From contig NZ_VFPN01000003.1 in assembly GCF_006716695.1 (NCBI RefSeq), forward strand, positions 1 to 64,000: a DNA stretch of 64,000 bases. Direction: 5' to 3'. This DNA comes from Klugiella xanthotipulae. GTDB taxonomy: Bacteria; Actinomycetota; Actinomycetes; Actinomycetales; Microbacteriaceae. The notes beneath the pieces are model-generated. The model was not told the origin of the DNA. It was given only the letters and a program-made list of their open reading frames with translations, and did no database searches. A program made the translations under genes and the position numbers. Positions 26,398 through 34,963 of this stretch are shown piece after piece. Position 1 is the stretch's first letter. Each line of letters starts with the position of its first letter.

Positions 26398-28073
26398 TGG
26401 CATCTTCTCGCAGCATTCTCGCTGATCTCGATAGCGAACAGAGACAAGCCGCCCTCGCCCTCCGCGGCCCCGTGTGTATCCTGGCCGGTGCAGGAACAGG
26501 TAAAACGCGCACCATCACATACCGTATTGCCCACGGGGTGACGACCGGCATCTACTCGCCGCAGAAAGTCATGGCCCTCACCTTCACCAGCAGGGCAGCG
26601 AGCGAGCTGCGCACTCGCCTGCGTGAGCTGGGCGCATCCGGTGTGAGCGCACGCACGTTTCACTCCGCGGCGCTTTCGCAGCTGGGTTTCTTCTGGCCTC
26701 AGCTGGTGGGTGGAGTGGCTCCGAGTGTTATCTCGGGTAAGGGGAAACTTCTGGGCCAGGCTGCCGAGCTTTTGCATATCCGGGTGGATCACGAGACTCT
26801 GCGCGATGTTGCGGCCGAGATCGAGTGGCGCAAGGTCAACCTCCTCACCCCCGAGCAGTACGAGTTGCATTCGGCCGAGCGGCCACGGCCTGCCGGGCTC
26901 ACCTATCATCAGCTCATCGAGTTGCAGGCGATGTACGAGAAGCTCAAGGATGACCGCCGCCAGGTTGACTTTGAGGATGTCCTCCTCCTCACCACGGGAA
27001 TGCTCGAAAATGAACCGCGGATGGCCCTCCAGGTGCACGAGCAGTATCGGCATTTTGTTGTTGACGAGTATCAGGATGTGTCCCCGCTACAGCAGGCTCT
27101 CCTGATGGCGTGGGTGGGGGACCGTCAGGATCTCTGTGTGGTGGGGGATGCTAGCCAGACCATCTACTCGTTTGCGGGCGCGTCAAGCGACTACTTGCTC
27201 CGGTTTCCTTCGACCTACCCGGAGGCCACCGTGGTCCGGCTGGAGCATAATTATCGCTCGTCCGCACCGATTGTGGGTGCGGCAAACTCGCTGATGCGGT
27301 CCCAGCCAGGGGCTCTGAGTCTGGTGCCGGCGACCGACGCGCAGAAGACCGGCCCGGTACCGGCTGTGACCGTCCTCGCGGATGATCGTGCCGAGGCCGA
27401 GTGGGTTGCTGCCCAGATTGCGGACCGGCTTGCCGCGGGTGCATCCGCTCGCGATATCGCTGTGCTGTGCCGCCTCAATGTGCAGACGGCTAGTGTCGAG
27501 GCGGCGCTGAGTCGCCGCGGTGTCAGCTACCAGGTGCGTGGGGCTGGCCGTTTCTTTGATCGACCGGTGGTGCGGCAGGCCATCCACGCGTTGCGTGCTG
27601 CCGCGCTCGTCGGCAGTACTGATCCGCTCTTCCAGACGGTGAGCGATGTGCTCCGCTCGCTGGGTTGGACCCAGCAGCCACCCGAGGGTATCGGTGCCAC
27701 CCGGGACAAGTGGGATGCGCTGGGTGCGCTCATGTCACTGGCCGATGAGGCACCGCCGGGTACCACCGTACGGGCCTTCAGCGACGAGCTTGTGGAACGT
27801 CAGAAGTCTCAGCACGAGCCGTCACTCGATGCGGTGACAATCGCGACCATTCACACAGCCAAGGGTCTGGAGTGGGATATTGTCTTCGTGCTGGGGGTGA
27901 GTGAGGGGCTCTTGCCCGTCTCATACGCGGAAACGGTCGAGGACATCGCCGAGGAACGGCGGCTCTTCTACGTGGCGATCACACGGGCACGTCGCGAGCT
28001 TCAGCTGTCCTGGGCACGGCGCGGTCACCGTGAACGTCAGGCCTCGCGATTCCTCAACGACCTGGCACGCTAA
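26397..28073 (+). CDS. uvrD2: UvrD/Rep-type DNA helicase (UvrD2-like, short form)
   Basis: 558 residues. SF1A motifs: 'GAGTGKTRTITYRIAHG' (31-47), 'FVVDEYQDVSPLQQ', 'GDASQTIYSFAGA', 'TIHTAKGLEWDIVFV' and 'EERRLFYVAITRARREL'. Position after nudC is as in mycobacterial uvrD2. Mycobacterial UvrD2 is about 700 residues with an HRDC domain and a tetracysteine segment; here the protein ends soon after motif VI ('ERQASRFLNDLAR'), so both are absent. It unwinds DNA 3'-5' during repair. GTG start within the nudC stop (TAGTG). Confidence 0.88.
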   Translation: MASSRSILADLDSEQRQAALALRGPVCILAGAGTGKTRTITYRIAHGVTTGIYSPQKVMALTFTSRAASELRTRLRELGASGVSARTFHSAALSQLGFFWPQLVGGVAPSVISGKGKLLGQAAELLHIRVDHETLRDVAAEIEWRKVNLLTPEQYELHSAERPRPAGLTYHQLIELQAMYEKLKDDRRQVDFEDVLLLTTGMLENEPRMALQVHEQYRHFVVDEYQDVSPLQQALLMAWVGDRQDLCVVGDASQTIYSFAGASSDYLLRFPSTYPEATVVRLEHNYRSSAPIVGAANSLMRSQPGALSLVPATDAQKTGPVPAVTVLADDRAEAEWVAAQIADRLAAGASARDIAVLCRLNVQTASVEAALSRRGVSYQVRGAGRFFDRPVVRQAIHALRAAALVGSTDPLFQTVSDVLRSLGWTQQPPEGIGATRDKWDALGALMSLADEAPPGTTVRAFSDELVERQKSQHEPSLDAVTIATIHTAKGLEWDIVFVLGVSEGLLPVSYAETVEDIAEERRLFYVAITRARRELQLSWARRGHRERQASRFLNDLAR

Positions 28074-28885
28074 CCGCCGCGTACGTGGGCGGGCCGGGTT
28101 AGGCTCAGGCAACCGCACTCCGAGTGCACGGGAGTCTCCGTGTAGGTGACTGTTCGGGTCTCCGAGTCGAGGCGGGCGCTGCGACTCCGCAGTGTGCTGC
28201 GACCCGAGGTGAGGTGGTTGTGAATGTCGCCCGCGAGGTGGGCCACTGCCAGCAGGAGGAGGTCCTCGCGCTGCGCGGGTGCCCTGCTCTGTGCCAGCTG
28301 GCTTGCGATGGCGGGCCACGCTGGGTCGGTATCTCGCTGATGCAGGTCAACACACAGCAGGCAGCCGCTGGTGCCGGGCTCCACAATCGGCCCCCAGCGC
28401 ACCGTCTCATCCGAGAAGACGAGGGGTACATGTGGCACATCCGCGCTCAGCCAGCCGCGGTATCTGCTGGGAGCTACCGCGTAATCGGCGCAGATAACGG
28501 CCAGCGATGGCGAGCGATGGGCGAGCGAATCCTGGGCCGCCACAGTGTGGTGAAGGGAGGTAAGTATTCGAGTCAGTTCACCACGGGCGGGATGTGTCCC
28601 GCTCAGGACAATTATGCTCTGGGTCGCTGTGACTGACGGGGGTATTCGGGGTGGCACCGGGGCAAAGGTCGCGAGGATCTGGTCTCGTCGGGCGGGGCTG
28701 ACATCCAGGGCTTCACCGCAGCCCTGGTAGGTGGCGTCGTCAACCCCCACGTGCAGGAGGTGCAGCAGGCGCTCCTCGCTCAGGGTGACGTGGTCAAGCT
28801 GAGCGCGTGGCCGGTCTACTCCGAGTTGAAGGGTGTAGGGATCACGCCATACGAGGGGAAGCCGTGGTGGGAGCTGTCGGAACAT
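28070..28885 (-). CDS. TOMM/cyclodehydratase leader-binding-like protein (Rv3196-like)
   Basis: 271 residues from ATG 28885. The segments 'LPLVWRDPYTLQLGVDRPRA', 'GPIVEPGTSGCLLCVDLHQR' and 'DTDPAWPAIASQLA', and the ending 'VHSECGC', fit an actinobacterial family related to the N-terminal domain of azol(in)e-type cyclodehydratases, but no precursor peptide or modification enzyme is nearby. Cysteines in 'SGCLLC' and 'SECGC' could bind zinc. The longer frame from 29038 would overlap the DUF2342 gene and is rejected. It overlaps the uvrD2 end by 4 nt on the opposite strand. True function unknown. Confidence 0.65.
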   Translation of the reverse strand: MFRQLPPRLPLVWRDPYTLQLGVDRPRAQLDHVTLSEERLLHLLHVGVDDATYQGCGEALDVSPARRDQILATFAPVPPRIPPSVTATQSIIVLSGTHPARGELTRILTSLHHTVAAQDSLAHRSPSLAVICADYAVAPSRYRGWLSADVPHVPLVFSDETVRWGPIVEPGTSGCLLCVDLHQRDTDPAWPAIASQLAQSRAPAQREDLLLLAVAHLAGDIHNHLTSGRSTLRSRSARLDSETRTVTYTETPVHSECGCLSLTRPAHVRGG

Positions 28886-28961
28886 GACATCCAGTGTGGG
28901 TGTTCTGCTCCGCTGCAGCCACCCGTTATCCACAGGTGAGCGCGAGTTGCCCGTTTGCGCG

Positions 28962-30416
28962 TTAGACCGTCGGAGTGTTACCGACGGAGGGATCCCCGCC
29001 GGTTGGGTCATCCGTGATCCCGCCGTGTGTGTCCTCAACGGGGCGTTCGATGCTCGTATCGCTCAGAAGCGCGGCAATGGCCTGGTCAATATCGCTGAGC
29101 GACTCGTCGGTCGTTCCGCCCGTGATCAGGCCCAGACGCTGCAGAAGCAGTTCGGGGGTATCGATTTCGTCGCTCGTGGGCAGAATATCCGGGTGCGCCC
29201 AGAGATTATCGCGGGCCTCCGCGCCGCCCGCCTCGCTTACGCGGGTCCACATGGTTGCAGCCTCGCGCAGTCGTCGCGGGCGTAACTCCAGCCCTACGAG
29301 CGTTGAGAATGCCGACTCGGCCGGTCCTCCCGTGGCCCGGCGACGGCGCACCATTTCGGCAATCGCATCGGCTTTGGGTAGGCGCTTGGTGGCCTCCGCG
29401 GTGACAACATCCACCCACCCCTCGATCAGGGCGAGCATACTATCTAGGCGCGAGTGGGCCGATATTTGGGCCTCGGTCTTGGGCGGGATGAAAGCGCCCG
29501 TCGTGAGCGCCTGACGCAATTCAGTTGAGTTCGTGGGGTCAAAATCATTGGCAAAGTTTTCGAGCCGCGACATATCAATGTGGATGCCGCGGGCATAGTC
29601 GGTGATGGCGCTGATTAGGTGCAAACGCAGCCACTTGGCGTTCCTGAACAGTCTGGCGTGGGCGAGTTCACGCACGGCCAGATACAGACGCACCTGGTCA
29701 AGCGGGATGTCGAGACCCGTTCCGAACGCCGTGATGTTTTGCGGCACGAGAGCCGCCGTGTCGTGCTCGATCAGGGGAATGCCGATATCGCCTCCCGATA
29801 CCACCTCTTGTGAAAGCTGGCCAATTACTTGGCCCAATTGGGTGGCAAAGAGAGCGCCGCCCACGTTGCGAATGAGACGGCTTGCCCCGTTGACCGCCCC
29901 GAGCATCTCCTCGGAGGCATGCTCTCGCATCGCATCGGTGAGCGCCTGCGAGATACTGAGTGCAACCGGCTCGGCAAGCTGACTCCAGGTGGGCATGGTG
30001 CGCGAGATCCATTCGGTGCGGGTGAGGAGTTTGGGCGTTTCACTCAGTTCAGTGATATCGGTAGCCTCGCTCAGCCAGAGGGCGGCGACCTGGAGCTCTC
30101 GGTCGAAGACGTCGCGATCAGCCGCCGATACCTCGAGGGTCTGGGGGCGGGCGAGGGTCTTAGCGTTTTCTGTCGATAACGACCAGTCGATGCTGTCATC
30201 TGTTGAGTTCATCGCGCGTTGGAGGGTGGAAAACAGGTTGGCCAGCGCGGCCGGGTCGGTAGGGAGACCTGCGGCGTTGGCAAACTGTGTGGGATCTATT
30301 GTGAAGCCCTCGGGAAGACCCTCTACCGGCTTTCCAGCTAAGAGGTCACGGAGTATGCGCTGGAACTCGTCGTCGGGCGTGTTGTTTTCGTCGCCGCTGT
30401 TGTTGTCGTGTGCCAT
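28962..30416 (-). CDS. DUF2342 / zincin-like family protein
   Basis: 484 residues. The DUF2342 architecture is clear: acidic N-terminus, 'DREFQ'-like helical start, 'LFATQLGQVIGQLSQEVVSG', 'LYLAVRELAHARLFRNAKWL', 'LIEGWVDVVTAEATKRLPKA', 'FSTLVGLELRPRRLREAATM'. The family is annotated as a zinc-dependent metalloprotease, yet the motif here is RELAH rather than HExxH, so one canonical His is missing. Neighbouring to the Lon-like PDZ gene (divergent) as in mycobacteria. ATG 30416 has GAGGA 9 nt upstream. A 60-residue acidic tail closes the protein. Confidence 0.85.
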   Translation of the reverse strand: MAHDNNSGDENNTPDDEFQRILRDLLAGKPVEGLPEGFTIDPTQFANAAGLPTDPAALANLFSTLQRAMNSTDDSIDWSLSTENAKTLARPQTLEVSAADRDVFDRELQVAALWLSEATDITELSETPKLLTRTEWISRTMPTWSQLAEPVALSISQALTDAMREHASEEMLGAVNGASRLIRNVGGALFATQLGQVIGQLSQEVVSGGDIGIPLIEHDTAALVPQNITAFGTGLDIPLDQVRLYLAVRELAHARLFRNAKWLRLHLISAITDYARGIHIDMSRLENFANDFDPTNSTELRQALTTGAFIPPKTEAQISAHSRLDSMLALIEGWVDVVTAEATKRLPKADAIAEMVRRRRATGGPAESAFSTLVGLELRPRRLREAATMWTRVSEAGGAEARDNLWAHPDILPTSDEIDTPELLLQRLGLITGGTTDESLSDIDQAIAALLSDTSIERPVEDTHGGITDDPTGGDPSVGNTPTV

Positions 30417-30596
30417 GATCGCGTCCTCGTTCAGGTGGGCAGGTACCCGCGAGTTAGGATGCTTACGGGCAGTACACCTACGCTAACCCGAGCAGCCCCG
30501 GTTGAGGCTGAAAATGCTCTAGGCTGGGCCGGTTGCGTTTGTGCTTGCGGCGAACAGAAGAAGTCACGGGCGGCCCCGGGGCGGAGAGGGGAGAGG

Positions 30597-31742
30597 GTGT
30601 CAACGGTGAATCTCAGTGATGTGAACGGGAGCGAGGGCAGGGATATCCCGAGATCAGCCCCGCGGATATCCCGCAAACGGGTCGTCACCACCGGCTCGGC
30701 GCTCGTGGCGGTCGTGGCCATCGGGGTACTCCTGCTCGTGCCAACGGGTTACGTCATCGAGCAGCCTGGGCCGGTCTATGACACCCTGGGTGCCGTTACC
30801 GTGGAGGACAAGGAGGTTCCGATGATCGAGATCTCGGGCACCCCTAGCTACGACACTACGGGCTCCCTCAACCTGCTGACGGTGTCTACCGTTGGCACCC
30901 CCGAGTATCCGGCCTCGATTTTTGGGGTTGCTAGTGCGTGGTTTGATCGGACAAAGGTGGTGCTTCCCCTGGAGGCGCTCTTCCCGCCCAGTGTGACCGC
31001 GGAGGAGCGTACCGAGCAAAACCGCGTGCAGATGGTGGACTCGCAGCAGACCGCGATTGCCGCCGCGCTGACGGAGATGGGTACACCCTTCGATACCACG
31101 CTTACGGTCACCGCGGTGACCGACGAGTCGCCGGCCGTCGGTGTGTTCGAGAAAGACGACATCGTTACCTCCGTTGACGGCCAGCCGGTACATGATCTCG
31201 TGGATTTGCGCGGCAAGATAGCTGCGCACGGTGTGGATAGTCCGGCAACTGTGGGTATCCTGCGTGACGGTACGGCCACAGAGGTGAAGATCACCCCCGT
31301 GATCGTCACGGCATCCGATGGTACCGAGGTGGCCGTGATGGGTATTTCGGTTGTTGTCAGCTATACCTTCCCGATCGACGTTACGGTACAGCTTGACCGG
31401 GTTGGCGGACCGAGTGCCGGCATGATGTTTGCGCTCGGTATCATCGATAAAACCACCCCGGACAACCTCACGGGCGGCTTTGACATTGCAGGGACGGGAA
31501 CCATCTCGGCGAGCGGTGCGGTGGGGGCCATCGGCGGCGTACGCCAGAAGGCCTTTGCCGCGGCTGCCGCCGGAGCCACGATTTTTCTTCTGCCCACCGC
31601 GAACTGTGGCGAATTGGGGGAGGGAATACCCGACAGTATGGAGATTTATCCCGTAGAGACCCTTGCTGATTCCCTCCATGTGCTGGACACCGTGACATCG
31701 GGAGGGGATGTCGAATCGCTTCCCCGCTGTGAGATCGGCTGA
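30597..31742 (+). CDS. Lon-like serine protease with PDZ domain
   Basis: 381 residues from GTG 30597. One N-terminal membrane helix ('VVTTGSALVAVVAIGVLLLV') anchors an external region with a PDZ domain ('SPAVGVFEKDDIVTSVDGQP') and a C-terminal Lon-type protease domain with Ser in 'GGPSAGMMFALG' and Lys in 'GGVRQKAFAAAAAGA', the Ser-Lys dyad. Relatives (COG3480) are extracytoplasmic proteases of unknown substrate. Start alternatives are GTG 30597 (GGGGAGAGG upstream) and GTG 30606; the reading frame further upstream to 30408 overlaps the divergent gene and is rejected. No ATPase domain, as in family. Confidence 0.88.
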   Translation: MSTVNLSDVNGSEGRDIPRSAPRISRKRVVTTGSALVAVVAIGVLLLVPTGYVIEQPGPVYDTLGAVTVEDKEVPMIEISGTPSYDTTGSLNLLTVSTVGTPEYPASIFGVASAWFDRTKVVLPLEALFPPSVTAEERTEQNRVQMVDSQQTAIAAALTEMGTPFDTTLTVTAVTDESPAVGVFEKDDIVTSVDGQPVHDLVDLRGKIAAHGVDSPATVGILRDGTATEVKITPVIVTASDGTEVAVMGISVVVSYTFPIDVTVQLDRVGGPSAGMMFALGIIDKTTPDNLTGGFDIAGTGTISASGAVGAIGGVRQKAFAAAAAGATIFLLPTANCGELGEGIPDSMEIYPVETLADSLHVLDTVTSGGDVESLPRCEIG

Positions 31743-31786
31743 ACCTCAGCCAGGAACAGGTAGAGTTATCCCCTGACCGCTAACCC

Positions 31787-34714
31787 ATGAAGAGGCCTGA
31801 GTTGACTACTGCTGCAGAGAGCCGTCCAGAGACCACCCGCAAGAAACGCCGTTCGCCACTCGCGCTCACGGCTGTCATCGTTGGTGTTCTCATCGTCGCA
31901 TTCCTCGCACTGTCTGGGGTGTATGCCGATGTCCTGTGGTTCGATCAACTCGGATTCCTCAGCGTGCTCACCACGCAGTGGATCGCCAGCATCACCCTTT
32001 TTATTGTGGGTTTCATTGCCATGGCAGTTCCGCTCTACATCGCCATTGAGCTCGGCTACCGTAAGCGGCCGGTCTACGCGAAGCTCAACGCCCAACTGGA
32101 TCGCTACCAGGAGGTCATTGAGCCCCTGCGTAAGCTGGCGTCGTTTGGTATCCCTGCTGCCTTTGGTATCTTCGCGGGTCTGTCAGCGGCGTCTCGCTGG
32201 GAGGTCGTGCTTGTGTGGCTCAACCGGACCCCGGCAGGAACCACAGATCCTCAGTTCGGTCTTGACGTGACCTTTTACATGTTTGAGTTGCCGTTCTATC
32301 AGGGCGTTGCCGGGTTTGCCTCGGCGGTTATCCTTATCTGCCTTCTACTCTCGATTGCCACGTCATATCTCTACGGTGGTATCTCGGTCACGGGTAAGGA
32401 TTTCCGTGTCTCCAAGAGCGCGCGTATCCAGATCGCTGTTCTCGCAGCGGTCTACCTGCTCGTTCAGGGGGTGAGTATCTGGCTCGACCAGTTCGCCACC
32501 CTCACGAGTTCGAACGGTCTCATCACGGGGGCCGGGTACACCGATGTCAATGCCACCATTCCGAGTAAGGCTATCCTCGCGGTCATTGCGGTCTTGGTTG
32601 CGGTGCTCTTCGTGGTCACTGCGGTTAATGGCCGTTGGCGCCTGCCGCTCGTAGGCACAGCTCTGCTTATCGTGAGCAGCCTCGTGGTGGGTAGCCTGTA
32701 CCCCTGGGTGGTGCAGCGCTTCCAGGTAGACCCGAGCGAGAAGACACTCGAAAGCCCCTTTATTCAGCGCAATATCGACATGACTCGGGATGCCTACGGC
32801 CTGTCCGACGTTGAGGTAGTGCCTTATGACGCTATTACGGATGCCGAGCCTGGTGCCCTCCGTAACGACGCTGTGACAACCTCCAATATCCGTATCCTGG
32901 ACCCTTCGATTGTGCCGCCCACCGTGGCTCAGCTTGAGCAGATTAAGCCCTATTACCAGTTTGCGGATCGACTCGACGTTGACCGCTACGAGATTGATGG
33001 CAAGGTCCAGGATGCCGTGGTTGGCGTTCGCGACATCAACGCCACCAACCAGGAGGGCTGGTACAACAAGACGCTCGTGTACACGCACGGGTACGGCCTC
33101 GTGGCTGCCTATGGTAACCAGCGCTCCGTTGAGGGACAGCCGGAGTTTATGGAGTCTGGTATCCCCACCGAGGGCCAACTGGGAGACTTTGAACCCCGCG
33201 TCTACTTCGGTGAGTCCTCGCCCACCTACTCGATTGTGGGCGGTTCGGGCAAGAAGGATGTTGAACTCGACTACCCTGCAGGTAAGGACGGCGAGAACCA
33301 GACCCGCACGACCTTTACCGGTGACGGCGGACCCAAGCTCGACAACTTCCTGAAACGCCTTGTCTATGCGCTCAAGTTCCAGTCGGAGCAAATTGTGCTC
33401 TCCGAGGATGTCACCAACAGTTCGCAGATCATGTACGACCGCGACCCGCTCACACGAGTTCAGAAGGTGGCACCCTACCTAACCCTTGACTCTGACCCGT
33501 ATGCCTCCGTGGTCGATGGCAAGCTGGTCTGGATCGTGGACGGTTACACCATCTCAGATAAGTACCCGTACTCCGATATCAACGGTATGAGTCAGCTCAC
33601 GGCCGATAGCGACACGGCCGAACGAGCCTTGGCATTTGACGATATTAACTACATCCGTAACTCGGTCAAGGCCACGGTCAATGCCTACGATGGCTCGGTC
33701 ACGCTTTATGCCTGGAACACTGAGGACCCAATCCTCAAGACCTGGCAGAAGATCTTTCCGAACACGGTCAAGCCGGTGTCAGAGATGAGCGGCGATTTGC
33801 TGAGCCACGTGCGTTACCCTGCCGACCTCTTCAAGGTACAGCGCGCTGTGCTGGGGCAGTACCACGTTACCGAGGCCGGTGCATTTTACTCAAAGGAAGA
33901 TGCCTGGCGCACGCCCAACGACCCCGTGTCAAAGAGCACCAAGGATGTTCTGCAACCTCCGTACTACCTCACCCTGTCTCCGGGCAAGGACGAGGACCCG
34001 ACGTACTCGATATACAGCACCTACATCCCGCTGGCGACCGGTGAGACGGCACGCAACGTGCTTACCGGGTATCTCACGGCCAATGCCAACGCGGGCAATA
34101 CCGACGGTAAGGTCTCTGAGGGTTACGGTACGCTTCGGCTGCTCACGCTACCGAAGGGCGAATCGATTCCTGGACCTGGCCAGGTGCAGAACAACTTTAC
34201 GACCGATAACCAGGTTTCCACCGTGCTCAATATTCTGAGCAACGGTGGACAGACAAAGGTGATCAACGGAAACCTGCTCACGCTTCCTGTTGGTGGCGGT
34301 CTGCTCTATGTGCAGCCTGTCTACGTGAAGTCCCAGACCGAGACCAGTTACCCCGTGCTCAAAAAGATTCTGGTGGCCTTTGGCGACCAGATTGCGTTCG
34401 AGGACACCCTCGATCTGGCTCTCGACAAGCTGTTTGGCGGAGATTCCGGAGCCACGGCTGGTGATCAGAACCTGCCATCTGCCGAGACAGATTCGGGCAG
34501 TACCCCCACGGTCGAGCCGACCGAGTCGGATAAATCTGACTCGACTTCGACCCCGGGTGACTCATCGGCAGACCTTCAGGCCGCCCTGAAAGCCATGCAG
34601 AAGGCGATTACGGACCGTGAGACGGCTATGAAAGACGGCGACTGGGCTGCGTACGGCGAGGCTGACCAGCGCCTTCAGGATGCGCTGGCTCAGGCGCTCT
34701 CGCTGGGCGGCTAG
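31787..34714 (+). CDS. UPF0182 family large membrane protein
   Basis: 975 residues. About seven N-terminal membrane helices (from 'LALTAVIVGVLIVAFLAL' to 'LPLVGTALLIVSSLVVGSL', roughly residues 25-310), then a large external domain with family signatures ('NIDMTRDAYGLSDVEVVPYD', 'SQIMYDRDPLTRVQKVAPYL', 'VRYPADLFKVQRAVLGQYH'). The C-terminus is a Ser/Thr/Asp-rich linker and a helical 'ALKAMQKAITDRETAMKDGD' segment. Function is unknown; conserved in actinobacteria next to the PDZ-Lon gene, suggesting an envelope role. ATG 31787. Confidence 0.93.
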   Translation: MKRPELTTAAESRPETTRKKRRSPLALTAVIVGVLIVAFLALSGVYADVLWFDQLGFLSVLTTQWIASITLFIVGFIAMAVPLYIAIELGYRKRPVYAKLNAQLDRYQEVIEPLRKLASFGIPAAFGIFAGLSAASRWEVVLVWLNRTPAGTTDPQFGLDVTFYMFELPFYQGVAGFASAVILICLLLSIATSYLYGGISVTGKDFRVSKSARIQIAVLAAVYLLVQGVSIWLDQFATLTSSNGLITGAGYTDVNATIPSKAILAVIAVLVAVLFVVTAVNGRWRLPLVGTALLIVSSLVVGSLYPWVVQRFQVDPSEKTLESPFIQRNIDMTRDAYGLSDVEVVPYDAITDAEPGALRNDAVTTSNIRILDPSIVPPTVAQLEQIKPYYQFADRLDVDRYEIDGKVQDAVVGVRDINATNQEGWYNKTLVYTHGYGLVAAYGNQRSVEGQPEFMESGIPTEGQLGDFEPRVYFGESSPTYSIVGGSGKKDVELDYPAGKDGENQTRTTFTGDGGPKLDNFLKRLVYALKFQSEQIVLSEDVTNSSQIMYDRDPLTRVQKVAPYLTLDSDPYASVVDGKLVWIVDGYTISDKYPYSDINGMSQLTADSDTAERALAFDDINYIRNSVKATVNAYDGSVTLYAWNTEDPILKTWQKIFPNTVKPVSEMSGDLLSHVRYPADLFKVQRAVLGQYHVTEAGAFYSKEDAWRTPNDPVSKSTKDVLQPPYYLTLSPGKDEDPTYSIYSTYIPLATGETARNVLTGYLTANANAGNTDGKVSEGYGTLRLLTLPKGESIPGPGQVQNNFTTDNQVSTVLNILSNGGQTKVINGNLLTLPVGGGLLYVQPVYVKSQTETSYPVLKKILVAFGDQIAFEDTLDLALDKLFGGDSGATAGDQNLPSAETDSGSTPTVEPTESDKSDSTSTPGDSSADLQAALKAMQKAITDRETAMKDGDWAAYGEADQRLQDALAQALSLGG

Positions 34715-34727
34715 CGTTTCGAATGGC

Positions 34728-34781
34728 ACCTCGGCGGGCCCGGATTATCCCTCGCGGGTATCCGGGCCCGCCGAGGTTTTT
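34728..34781 (+). terminator. Intrinsic terminator after UPF0182 gene
   Basis: A perfect 18-bp GC-rich inverted repeat (34728-34745 with 34760-34777, 14-nt loop) is followed directly by TTTTT, a classic Rho-independent terminator. It isolates the terC riboswitch unit from upstream transcription. Confidence 0.9.
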
Positions 34782-34798
34782 GGCGTCGAGTAGTGTAA

Positions 34799-34890
34799 TA
34801 TTGCCTGAGCGAAGGGGAGTATCCCGGTTCGCCGTGTTCGTCAGTACGGCCCGCATCGAACGTGGACCCGGATGCGGTGCAATAGCCTGT
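34799..34890 (+). ncRNA. Probable yybP-ykoY (manganese) riboswitch upstream of terC
   Basis: The segment holds the conserved loop AAGGGGAGTA (34812-34821) and, about 20 nt later, TTCGTCAGTACGG, matching the two conserved loops of the yybP-ykoY motif as I know it. A closing helix is possible between TATTGC (34799-34804) and GCAATA (34879-34884), with an inner helix CCGCATC/GATGCGG. The motif class senses Mn2+ and is known upstream of TerC-family genes such as alx. The following ~75 nt leader up to the GTG at 34964 would be the expression platform. Confidence 0.7.
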
Positions 34891-34963
34891 ACGGGTTGTT
34901 GGGGAGAGACTTTCGGTTCTTTTGTGCGGTTTACCCGCTCGACCGATGTTGTAAGGATTCTCT

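Noticed and set aside
28070-28885. Azole peptide (TOMM) biosynthetic cluster
   Set aside because: The gene resembles the leader-binding part of such enzymes, but no precursor peptide, dehydrogenase or YcaO gene is nearby, and the locus order matches ordinary actinobacterial genomes.
34428-34715. Separate small gene at the C-terminal end of the UPF0182 gene
   Set aside because: The low-complexity Ser/Thr/Asp-rich linker and helix are in frame with the 975-residue protein and need no separate start.
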